DNA of 64,000 bases, taken from Psittacicella melopsittaci. Its GTDB lineage: Bacteria > Pseudomonadota > Gammaproteobacteria > Enterobacterales > Psittacicellaceae. Under the pieces are notes generated by a model. The model ran no database searches and had not been told where the DNA came from. It worked only from the letters and a program-made list of their open reading frames with translations. Positions 46,422-54,445 of the stretch are shown in pieces. Within the stretch, counting starts at the first letter, position 1, and each line of letters begins with the position of its first letter. The position numbers and the translations under genes were made by a program. The DNA lies in assembly GCF_003585925.1 (NCBI RefSeq), contig NZ_NRJH01000018.1, positions 35,927-99,926 on the forward strand, written 5' to 3'.

Positions 46422-47273
46422 CTATTGATAGTTAGATAAGTCCCAAGCTTCAATTGCTTCTAAAACTAGTTTATTTTGTTGCGCTAAACTGTTTTTATAG
46501 AAATCTGTAGCTAAAGAACTTAACCAGTTACCATACATTGGGTTTGGAATAACAATGTATTTGCTACCAAAATTAGCTTTGTTTGCATCTACCCAAGCAT
46601 TACGAGTTTCTGTAGTTGTATATTGCCCTGCACCTGGGAAATCACGTAAGTTGTCCCCTACGTAAACTACTACATTACTTTTAGCTTGCGCTTGGGCAAA
46701 ACGAGGTTCTTTTGTAGAAACTGAGCCTTTTAGTAAAACTGTATCATTAGATACACCAGGGAAACCTAAAGCAATTAGAGTAGCTTTAGTATATTCGATA
46801 TTTTCTTGTGTACGGTTAGATACATAGTATACAACCCCACCATTTTTTACTACATGTTGAGCAAACTCAAGTGCGCCAGGAATAGCTGTTGGTTTACCTG
46901 TTTGCTCCCATTTTCTCCAGTTTTTAGAATTGTACGGAATACCATATTTAGCAATTCCACCTTGGAAACCACTATTGTCGATCATAGTTTCATCTAAGTC
47001 AACTACAACAGCTTTTGCTTTACCAGGTACTCTTTTTGCTTTATCAAAAGCTACAGTAGCTGTATTAAACGCTTGATAAGCTAAAGCACGATATTCTCCT
47101 GCATTTTGCACCCAAGCTGTTGCAGACACTAAATAAGTACCAGCTACTTGAGGAGGAGTTAAAGTTGTTACTGGTTCTGCTGTTTTAGGAGCAGTAGAAC
47201 ATGCAGCTAAAGATAAAGCCGCTAGAGCAGCAACTGATAGAGTTGATAATTTAGTTTTCACAAAAAACCTCAA
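46422..47273 (-). CDS. hel: outer-membrane lipoprotein e(P4), NAD/NMN 5'-nucleotidase, acid phosphatase
   Basis: A 283-residue lipoprotein: signal peptide ending in LAALSLAACSTAP, with the lipobox Cys near residue 25. The HAD catalytic motif VVVDLDETMIDNSGFQGG provides the nucleophile Asp; GGVVYYVSNRTQENIEYTKA, VVVYVGDNLRDFPGAGQY and KYIVIPNPMYGNWLSSLATD complete the class C acid phosphatase signature. In Haemophilus the orthologue dephosphorylates NADP and NMN so that nicotinamide riboside can enter the cell, and it is tied to hemin use. It stands directly upstream of its paralogue. The start ATG is at 47271-47273, although I see only a weak Shine-Dalgarno. Confidence 0.92.
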   Translation of the reverse strand: MRFFVKTKLSTLSVAALAALSLAACSTAPKTAEPVTTLTPPQVAGTYLVSATAWVQNAGEYRALAYQAFNTATVAFDKAKRVPGKAKAVVVDLDETMIDNSGFQGGIAKYGIPYNSKNWRKWEQTGKPTAIPGALEFAQHVVKNGGVVYYVSNRTQENIEYTKATLIALGFPGVSNDTVLLKGSVSTKEPRFAQAQAKSNVVVYVGDNLRDFPGAGQYTTTETRNAWVDANKANFGSKYIVIPNPMYGNWLSSLATDFYKNSLAQQNKLVLEAIEAWDLSNYQ

Positions 47274-47398
47274 AATTACTTAAAAAGTGGAAATTATAAC
47301 TTCGCCTTCTAAGACAAGTTAAAAGGTTCAGATATGTACATGTATTTTAGCACTGTTTAAATAATTTTTTTGAAAAACTTTGCTGATTTTTATTTTAA

Positions 47399-48061
47399 TT
47401 ATTGATGAAACTTAACAACTTGCTCTACTGGCACACGTGTTGATTTAACTTGGTTAACTGGAGCATTATGATCCTCATAACCAAAAGATACGCCAATAAT
47501 TAATTTGTAGTTTGGCTCAACGCCCAGAATCTCACGTAAAGGCTCAGCAAAAACCGTAAGCATAGTTTGAGGTACACCTGCAAAACCATGGTTAGTTAAG
47601 GACAGTAAAAAGTTTTCCACATATAAACCTAAATCAAAAGCAAGACGTACATTGTCACCTACACTTGGGAAAAAGAAAAAGGCTGCATGCGGAGCTCCAT
47701 AAAAGTAATTTTCTTTGATTGCATTAAATCTCGCTTCTTTATCACCACGGTATATATTTCTTACATCAGCAAAAAGTTTAGCCGTTTCTTGTGCTCTTAC
47801 TTTATTCTCTTCAGGATAAGCATCTAGCCCATAAGTAAAGTCAGGAGTTAATTCTTGCTTATCCCATAATTGGCAAAATAACTCTTGTAATTGAGCTAGT
47901 TTATTGCCTGACACTATATGCACTTGCCAAGGTTGAGTGTTTTGTGATGAAGGAGCTAGTTGAGCTTCTTCTAACACTAAATTAATTTGTGCTTGAGTTA
48001 ATAAAGTCGATTGAAAGGCACGTACAGATTTACGTTGGCGTAACACTTGAGCAAATTCCAT
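47399..48061 (-). CDS. nitroreductase-family FMN oxidoreductase
   Basis: A 220-residue nitroreductase-like flavoprotein. The N-terminal RQRKSVRAFQ and the FMN-binding LEEAQLAPSSQNTQPWQVHI are typical, followed by LGLYVENFLLSLTNHGFAGV and the C-terminal YKLIIGVSFGYEDHNAPVNQ. Such enzymes reduce nitroaromatics, quinones or enones with NAD(P)H; the natural substrate is not evident. I chose the ATG at 48061 (MEFAQVLRQRKS), with an AGGAGAAA Shine-Dalgarno directly upstream; the frame extends 45 bp further. It stands alone between marC and hel. Confidence 0.88.
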   Translation of the reverse strand: MEFAQVLRQRKSVRAFQSTLLTQAQINLVLEEAQLAPSSQNTQPWQVHIVSGNKLAQLQELFCQLWDKQELTPDFTYGLDAYPEENKVRAQETAKLFADVRNIYRGDKEARFNAIKENYFYGAPHAAFFFFPSVGDNVRLAFDLGLYVENFLLSLTNHGFAGVPQTMLTVFAEPLREILGVEPNYKLIIGVSFGYEDHNAPVNQVKSTRVPVEQVVKFHQ

Positions 48062-48112
48062 TTTTTTTCTCCTAGATATAAAGGTACATCTTTTATTGTA
48101 CGGCAAAAATAA

Positions 48113-48143
48113 AATATCCTCTCAAAAAAATTGAGAGGATATT
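48113..48143 (-). terminator. terminator of marC
   Basis: AATATCCTCTCAA (48113-48125) and TTGAGAGGATATT (48131-48143) form a perfect 13-bp stem, followed on the minus strand by TTTTATTTTT. Confidence 0.93.
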
Positions 48144-48146
48144 CTT

Positions 48147-48821
48147 TTACTTAATGAATAATGAAGGCATTAAATCTATACAACTAGAAATAACTGCTTG
48201 CACACCTATAGCAAGCATAAATAAGCCCATTACTCGGGTAATAACGTTAATTCCAGTTTGCCCTAAAAATCTTGTGATATAAGGAGAAACATAGAACATA
48301 AAATATACAATCACTGAATAAACCAGAGTTGTAACTATTAGAGCTAATAAAACCCAAATATTTTCTACACGTTCAGCCCAAAGAACGGCTGTAGAAATAG
48401 CTCCAGGACCTGCAATTAGAGGAAGAGCTAAAGGGACTACGGCAATACTTGAAGGTTGAAAATTCGAATCATCTTGAGTTGCCTTTTTAAGTTCATTTCT
48501 CTCTTCTTCATTTTGTTTTTGGCTACTCATAGCCCCTTTTAACATAGGAAAGGCAGCATTAGCAATAACTAAGCCCCCAGCAAGTCTAAAGGCACTATTG
48601 GAAATACCGAAAAATTGAAGAATATATGACCCTAAGAGCATCGAAACGATAATAATCACAAAAATAGAAATAGTTGCTAAAATTGCAACCTTGTTTCTTT
48701 CTCTCGGGTATAAATTAGAAGTTAAACTTATAAATACGGTCAAACCACTAAGTGGGTTTGTGATAGCAAAAATTGCCAAGAAAAATGACAAACAGGTGCC
48801 AAAGATATTTTGATCTAACAT
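48147..48821 (-). CDS. marC: MarC family integral membrane protein
   Basis: A 224-residue protein with six hydrophobic segments in the UPF0056/MarC family. Family marks are FAITNPLSGLTVFISLTSNL near the N-terminus, GISNSAFRLAGGLVIANAAF and ALPLIAGPGAISTAVLWAER. The role is unresolved in the family despite its name; involvement in multiple antibiotic resistance is not supported. Flanked by terminators on both sides, so monocistronic. Confidence 0.88.
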   Translation of the reverse strand: MLDQNIFGTCLSFFLAIFAITNPLSGLTVFISLTSNLYPRERNKVAILATISIFVIIIVSMLLGSYILQFFGISNSAFRLAGGLVIANAAFPMLKGAMSSQKQNEEERNELKKATQDDSNFQPSSIAVVPLALPLIAGPGAISTAVLWAERVENIWVLLALIVTTLVYSVIVYFMFYVSPYITRFLGQTGINVITRVMGLFMLAIGVQAVISSCIDLMPSLFIK

Positions 48822-48922
48822 GCTAAGAAAAACCTATGGGTTTGCTTGAACTTTTATCTTATGTTGTTAATTTTAACATATAAAAAGGTAAGGCGAAAAT
48901 ATTTTTAGTACCAGTTAAAAAT

Positions 48923-48951
48923 AATCTCACTCCCGCAGGAGTGAGATTTTT
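48923..48951 (-). terminator. terminator of the sppA pair
   Basis: AATCTCACTCC (48923-48933) and GGAGTGAGATT (48938-48948) pair around CGCA; the minus strand continues with a T-rich tract. It lies just after the downstream SppA-like gene. Confidence 0.92.
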
Positions 48952-48961
48952 AGCTACTCTA

Positions 48962-51007
48962 TTAACGAGTAATACGTACTAATAATTCATTAAAATAGCT
49001 GTTAAATTGGCTGTATTTGCTTTCTGCTAAAGGAGCAGTATTTTTTGCTGTTGGCGTTAAGCAAACTTCACAAATACTTAAAATAGCACCAGCATTTTGT
49101 TGTTCGAATTTTAATACTTGATAAGCTGTTTGCGAAAGATTTAAAGCTTGACGTACTTGGAAATCTCTATAAGCTTGAAGCTCAGAGTTTAAAGTTGCCA
49201 GTACTGAGCTATATGGAGCGTCGTCTGGGTTAGCTTCGTACTTAACGATTGCACTTGCATCAAAGTTTTCATCTTTTTCTTTATTTAGTTTATCTAAATA
49301 AGCAAAAGCTTGGTCAATACCACCTACATCATCAACAAGTTTTAATTCAAGAGCTTGTTGACCTGTAAATACACGACCTTGATCTACTTTACTTACTTGT
49401 TCAGCATCAAGTTTTCTTGCTTGCGCAAATTGTTCAACTGCAGTTTCATATTGACCTTGAGCAATAACTTGACGATATTCTACAAACTCAGGTGAAACTA
49501 AAGATGAAGCATTGTTTACTACTAAACCTAATGGGAAAGGTAAACTACCACCAGGTGCTACTAATTGTGAGCCTTTGAAATATGAAGGGTTCATATTATA
49601 AAACGCACGTAAAGCATCAGTAGTATCAAGTAAAGTCGAAGAAGTATTAATACCACCTACTGGTACATATTTAGAGGCAATAATTGCATCTGCTCCAGTT
49701 GCAGCTAAATAAGCTGAACCTAAAAGACCATCACCTGTTAAAACAACAACTGGTACACCTGATTCAGAAATTTGACGTAAAGCACTGAAAAGTACTTGAG
49801 AGTCAGGTAAAGCTCCACCGATTGAATCTAAACGTAAAACTATACCTTTTACTTTACCTTTACCTTCAGCAGGAGCTCTTGCTAATACCGTACGACCTAA
49901 AAGAGCAGAAGCTACATCATTAGCATTAACCCCAGCTCCTTGTTGACCAAAGATACCTGAGTAGTAGTAAGTTAAGTAATAATCTTTGCTTGAGTAATCA
50001 GTTTTATCTTCGGCATCACGAACACGTTTGTCAGATAAGTATTCATCTAAATATACTAATTTAGGGAATTTATCCTCATCAACTCCCGCTAGCTCACGTA
50101 AGTAATCACCCCATTGGAAGCGAGAAAGAGCTTTATCATATAAGCCTCTTTCTACATATAATTCTGCATGACTTTTTAAACTATACGAGTCGTTTACTAA
50201 AGACTGGTAAGCAAAATTTTCTTCTGGTTTTATTACTAAAGGCTTGTCTGGGTGTGCTTGCGTACGTGCTTCATTGATATCCGCAAAAGCATAGTCAACT
50301 GGCACTAGAGCAATGTTGTTAATCGAAGTTTGGTTATCTTCGCTAAAGCCAGATTGTGATCTTAAAGCAGATAAACCATATTTACCTGTTTGGAAAGAGT
50401 AGTCTTTAATGCCGTAAGTTTGGTAGAAGTCTTTTAAGAAAAATGAACTTACTACTGAATTTACACTAAAGCCACCTACTTTATCCGTAATTAAAGTATC
50501 TGCATGGCGTAAAGCAACTAGATCACCTAAAGACCAGTAAACAGAATAACCAATTACAGGTTTTTTGTTATCTGTATCTTGTTTGAATTTTACAATTGCA
50601 CGATCTAATTCTTCGTAAATTGCAAAGGTTTCAAAGTCACCACGATCAACATCAATTACAATTCCTTTAATACGATCGTCTTTGGCAGCAGCCTCAAACA
50701 CTTGACGTAAAGTAGCAATTGAAACTTGACTAGGTACATCAAAGCCTAGATTTAAAGCTAGGTTATAGTAACCTGGAGAACGAGCTGATTTTTCCGTTAC
50801 TGCATTTAAATCTAAGTATAAGAATTTTTCTCCCTCAAATTTTTGATCAACTTGAGCGGTTAATAATTTTGAATTTTGGCTTAGGTAAAGTGCTAATACT
50901 ACTACGAGTAAACCAAAAACTGCAAATAGAGTAAATACTACCCATGATACAGCTTTATACACCGTTTTAACCAGCAGCCATAATACATATAATAATTTCT
51001 TTAACAT
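48962..51007 (-). CDS. SppA-like protein, probable inactive paralogue
   Basis: A 681-residue membrane-anchored protein of the SppA 67K signal-peptide peptidase family: N-terminal helix (VVFTLFAVFGLLVVVLALYL, residues 23-42) and two tandem ClpP/crotonase-like domains. The residues that carry catalysis seem lost. Where active SppA has LRxxSPGGS it reads LRLDSIGGALPD. The nucleophile segment GxxAASAGY reads GDGLLGSAYL, with Gly at the aligned Ser position. The Lys of the YK motif in the first domain aligns with GKYGLSAL, shifted out of place. It is 17 nt downstream of the intact sppA. It may partner or regulate SppA. Alignment was by eye, and the neighbouring Ser or Lys could still compensate. 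Confidence 0.75.
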   Translation of the reverse strand: MLKKLLYVLWLLVKTVYKAVSWVVFTLFAVFGLLVVVLALYLSQNSKLLTAQVDQKFEGEKFLYLDLNAVTEKSARSPGYYNLALNLGFDVPSQVSIATLRQVFEAAAKDDRIKGIVIDVDRGDFETFAIYEELDRAIVKFKQDTDNKKPVIGYSVYWSLGDLVALRHADTLITDKVGGFSVNSVVSSFFLKDFYQTYGIKDYSFQTGKYGLSALRSQSGFSEDNQTSINNIALVPVDYAFADINEARTQAHPDKPLVIKPEENFAYQSLVNDSYSLKSHAELYVERGLYDKALSRFQWGDYLRELAGVDEDKFPKLVYLDEYLSDKRVRDAEDKTDYSSKDYYLTYYYSGIFGQQGAGVNANDVASALLGRTVLARAPAEGKGKVKGIVLRLDSIGGALPDSQVLFSALRQISESGVPVVVLTGDGLLGSAYLAATGADAIIASKYVPVGGINTSSTLLDTTDALRAFYNMNPSYFKGSQLVAPGGSLPFPLGLVVNNASSLVSPEFVEYRQVIAQGQYETAVEQFAQARKLDAEQVSKVDQGRVFTGQQALELKLVDDVGGIDQAFAYLDKLNKEKDENFDASAIVKYEANPDDAPYSSVLATLNSELQAYRDFQVRQALNLSQTAYQVLKFEQQNAGAILSICEVCLTPTAKNTAPLAESKYSQFNSYFNELLVRITR

Positions 51008-51024
51008 AAATTATCCTCTATCTA

Positions 51025-53013
51025 CTATTGGCCTTGGTTAGGAGAAATTAAACTATCATCAACACGAGCTTGGTAAGTACCAAACACTTGATCTTCTGGT
51101 GCAATTAAGTTGTTCACTAGATTTACAACAGAACTAAAATATCCCCCAGTAACTACATCAAATGTATTTAAAACACGTGTAGTTAAAGTATCACCAGTAA
51201 TTGAATAACGACGTCCTGCGTTGTAATAAACTACAGGTAGTTTATCAATATCTTCAACTTTAACTTCATTGAGCGTACCCCTAGAGAACTTGTCTTCTTC
51301 ACGTTCGTTTTGATATAAAACAATAAGTTCGCGAGCTTTGTTTACCGCTTCAGGTACACTACCAAAGCCGTCTACTAAACCTAAAGTTTTAGCATCTGTA
51401 CCACCCCAAATGTGACCTTGAGATACGCGGTGTACTGCTTCTAAAGAGTCAAAGTGAGATTTACGACCTTCGTAAACTTGAGAAATAAAATGATGATAAG
51501 AATTAGTAATGCCAGCTTTCCACAGGTTTTTCACTTGATCGCCATATGGGTTTGCCCAACCTGCAACAAAGTATGGAATTCTAAAGCCAGTAGCAAATTG
51601 TTTACCATAACCTTGTGCATCTGCATGGATATCAAATTGTTCAATAAAGCGGTTAACATTGTAACCAGTGATTACTACCCCGATCGAACCTGTAATGGTT
51701 GTAGGTGAAGCATAGATGTAATCACTACCTGAAGATAACATGTAACCTGCCGAAGCTGCAAGATAACCTTGCGAAACTACTACAGGAATACCTTTAGCAC
51801 GAATATCATCAATTGCTTGACGAATAGTTACCCCAGTTGAAGCCGAGCCGCCTGGAGAGTCAATACGTAAAACTAAAGCTTTTACATTATTTGCATTATA
51901 GTAAATTGCACGTAAGTATCTTAGAGTATTGTTAATTGAGATAACATCAGGAGCTGTACCACGAGATACCACATCTCCTACTAAAGCTACATAGGCAATG
52001 TGATCTTTATTGCGACTTGCGTTGAGATCAAAAAGAGGATTTTCAATTGCCGAAGCATAAGAAGCTAAACTAAAGTAGTTAGGTAATTTTTTATTTCTTG
52101 CATTACCTTGCACTTCTTCTGCCACAAGAGAATCAAAATCCGCTTTGGTAACTACCCCATCAAACCAACCTTGGTCTGTAAATGCTTGAGCAAAGTTACC
52201 TTTGTATTCTTTAAATAATTTTAATAGTGCCTCGTCTGATAAATCAAAGTCAGTTACTTGTTTATCATAGTTAGCTGCTACAGTTTTAATGGTATCAAGA
52301 TAAATTTGATAGAAAGAATCATAAGTTGATTTTACATCTTGGTCTACTTGATATTTAACATCATCAAGAATTAAATCTTTATATAAAGATACACGTTGAC
52401 CAACAAAGTCAATTTTAAATTTATCGTAAAAACCTTTATTAAATACCGCACCGTAAATAGGTCTTACAGGTCTTACAAAAGTACCTGGAGATACATAACG
52501 TTTGGTAGCTGCCGAAGCAATTAGTAAATCATAATTGGTTGCCGAGCCCTGAATAAATACATATACAGGTTTACCCGCATTTCTCACTTCTAATAAAGCT
52601 TCTGAGATTTCATATGCTTGTGCACCATTCCACTGACGAGCAGCAATAGTTACCGCAACTCCTTTTACTTTTTCATCAGTAGCGGCTTGTTTAAGTGCAT
52701 AAACTTGCTCACTAAAAGAAAAACGATTGCTACGGCTGTTAACAAATAAGTTTGCCCAGCGACTAGCAGGAGTGCCATATACTGAAGTTTCATTAATTTC
52801 CCCTGAGGTTAAATTTAATAAAACTACTGCATCCTTTGGAGTAGATGACTTGAGTGGGTACTGAGTTTCAGTGTACTTATCGTAGATAGCAGTTGCTGAT
52901 AAATACAGGACTACACCTAATACAGCATATACATTAAATACGATTGAAACAAAGAACTTAACAGTAGCCCAGATTTTGCAAACTGCGCCCTTTAAACTCA
53001 TATTAATATTCAC
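51025..53013 (-). CDS. sppA: signal peptide peptidase SppA (protease IV)
   Basis: SppA is an inner-membrane Ser-Lys protease that degrades cleaved signal peptides. The 662 aa include one N-terminal membrane helix (FVSIVFNVYAVLGVVLYLSA) and two crotonase-like domains. The nucleophile Ser lies in VVVSQGYLAASAGYMLSSGS, preceded by the oxyanion segment LRIDSPGGSASTGV. The general-base Lys of the first domain is in QRVSLYKDLILDDVKY. TTITGSIGVVITGYNVNRFI also fits. It is first in a two-gene unit with the degenerate paralogue, promoted from the 140-bp gap upstream. Confidence 0.92.
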   Translation of the reverse strand: MNINMSLKGAVCKIWATVKFFVSIVFNVYAVLGVVLYLSATAIYDKYTETQYPLKSSTPKDAVVLLNLTSGEINETSVYGTPASRWANLFVNSRSNRFSFSEQVYALKQAATDEKVKGVAVTIAARQWNGAQAYEISEALLEVRNAGKPVYVFIQGSATNYDLLIASAATKRYVSPGTFVRPVRPIYGAVFNKGFYDKFKIDFVGQRVSLYKDLILDDVKYQVDQDVKSTYDSFYQIYLDTIKTVAANYDKQVTDFDLSDEALLKLFKEYKGNFAQAFTDQGWFDGVVTKADFDSLVAEEVQGNARNKKLPNYFSLASYASAIENPLFDLNASRNKDHIAYVALVGDVVSRGTAPDVISINNTLRYLRAIYYNANNVKALVLRIDSPGGSASTGVTIRQAIDDIRAKGIPVVVSQGYLAASAGYMLSSGSDYIYASPTTITGSIGVVITGYNVNRFIEQFDIHADAQGYGKQFATGFRIPYFVAGWANPYGDQVKNLWKAGITNSYHHFISQVYEGRKSHFDSLEAVHRVSQGHIWGGTDAKTLGLVDGFGSVPEAVNKARELIVLYQNEREEDKFSRGTLNEVKVEDIDKLPVVYYNAGRRYSITGDTLTTRVLNTFDVVTGGYFSSVVNLVNNLIAPEDQVFGTYQARVDDSLISPNQGQ

Positions 53014-53152
53014 CCTTAGATCAAAATTTTTAGTTAATCTTAAATCTTATTTAGTAATACTCTAAGTTTATAAAAATAATTAATATTTTTAAATACTCTT
53101 ATACTTTTATACCACATAAAACCCTAGATGTTAAGATCTATTAACTAAAAAC

Positions 53153-54439
53153 TTAAAAATAGTTCGTAATTACTACCTCAAGAGTTCGACGGGCAAACTC
53201 TTCTTCACTATGTAACTCTTGTCCATCGGTATCGCGACGAATAAAGTTTATATTAAATCTATTCGTATGACACCAGTCTAAGAGTGCATAATTATATCTA
53301 CCATTAAATTGAATATAAGTTGATAAAGCAAACTGAATTTGGTTCTTATCTAACTCTTCAATAAATAAATATAATTCCTCTTCGTCTTTTTCACTCCAAG
53401 TCGAAACTTGTAAATCCTCTTGATTTAAAATACAAGGTGGATCTAAAAAGACAAAAGCCTGTTCTTGAATTAACTGATTAATATCTAAATCTAAAAAGCT
53501 ATTTTCTACAAACTCTATATGCTTGTTTTTGGTTGCTTCATAGAAAGCTTTAAACTTTTCTCGCGTTTTATAACTAAAGTCTCGCTTGCCTACCGGAAGG
53601 TTAAATTCGCCACTGCTATTAAAACGAGCAAAACTATTAAAACCAAAAATAATTAGCATTAGTAAGCGAATTAATAAGTCATCGGTATATTGAAGCTTTG
53701 GCTTGTGCTGTTTAGTTGCCTTATTAATTCGTAAACTAGACTGCTGTTCTTTATTTTGATCGGCAATAAAACGTAAAAAGTTTTTAATGCGAAGTTGACG
53801 CAGTAAATGATTAAAATCACTGCGCAGTTTTAAATAGGCTTCCCGGTTATAAACATTTAAACCATCATTAGATGTAGTTTGGTAATGGGCATAACCAAAA
53901 GCAGCCGAGTTAGAGAGATTATATCTTTCGGTAAAAAAGTCGATAGTGCGACTTAAACTTTCAAAGTCATGCTTTTGTAAAAATTGTAATAACTGGGTCA
54001 TACAAGAGTTAGTATCAACACAGGTTATTACCTTGGCATTAGTATTAATACCAACATTACCAGCCCCAGAAAATACATCATAGAAAAAGTTTATATTCGG
54101 GGGAAATAATTTAACTATTTGATCGATTACCGAAGCTTTACTCCAGTTATAACTAAACGGAGAAGCAACAAATTCTTTAGGAGCCTTTTCTGGTTTGGTT
54201 ACAACTTCCTCTTCTAAATCAAATAGCGGGGTAAAAGTATAGTCTTGCTCTTGAGCTTGCTTTTTCGGTTCTTTATCCTTTTCTCCCCCATAATTTAAGG
54301 CAGGAGGCGTATAACGCAGAGGAACTTTAGTATTGGCAGGAACATTTAACAAGAAATCTATATTTTGATCATATTTAGCGATATTTTGACTACTAAATAG
54401 ATCGTCTTCTTTAAAATCATCGCTTTCAACTGCACTCAT
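53153..54439 (-). CDS. D12-class adenine-specific DNA methyltransferase with DPPC motif
   Basis: A 428-residue protein with the architecture of D12-class (Dam/MboIA-like) N6-adenine methyltransferases. The SAM-binding motif I is FFYDVFSGAGNVGINTNAKV (about residues 118-137). The region before it (ASPFSYNWSKASVIDQIVKL) matches motif X. A helical target-recognition region follows, then FVFLDPPCILNQEDLQVSTW, where the catalytic DPPY reads DPPC. About 110 N-terminal residues form an acidic, disordered-looking extension. No restriction gene is next to it. It is 6 nt downstream of xseA, so it is probably co-transcribed with exonuclease VII. It may be an orphan methyltransferase with altered activity, or inactive. 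Confidence 0.72.
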   Translation of the reverse strand: MSAVESDDFKEDDLFSSQNIAKYDQNIDFLLNVPANTKVPLRYTPPALNYGGEKDKEPKKQAQEQDYTFTPLFDLEEEVVTKPEKAPKEFVASPFSYNWSKASVIDQIVKLFPPNINFFYDVFSGAGNVGINTNAKVITCVDTNSCMTQLLQFLQKHDFESLSRTIDFFTERYNLSNSAAFGYAHYQTTSNDGLNVYNREAYLKLRSDFNHLLRQLRIKNFLRFIADQNKEQQSSLRINKATKQHKPKLQYTDDLLIRLLMLIIFGFNSFARFNSSGEFNLPVGKRDFSYKTREKFKAFYEATKNKHIEFVENSFLDLDINQLIQEQAFVFLDPPCILNQEDLQVSTWSEKDEEELYLFIEELDKNQIQFALSTYIQFNGRYNYALLDWCHTNRFNINFIRRDTDGQELHSEEEFARRTLEVVITNYF

Positions 54440-54445
54440 AAAATT

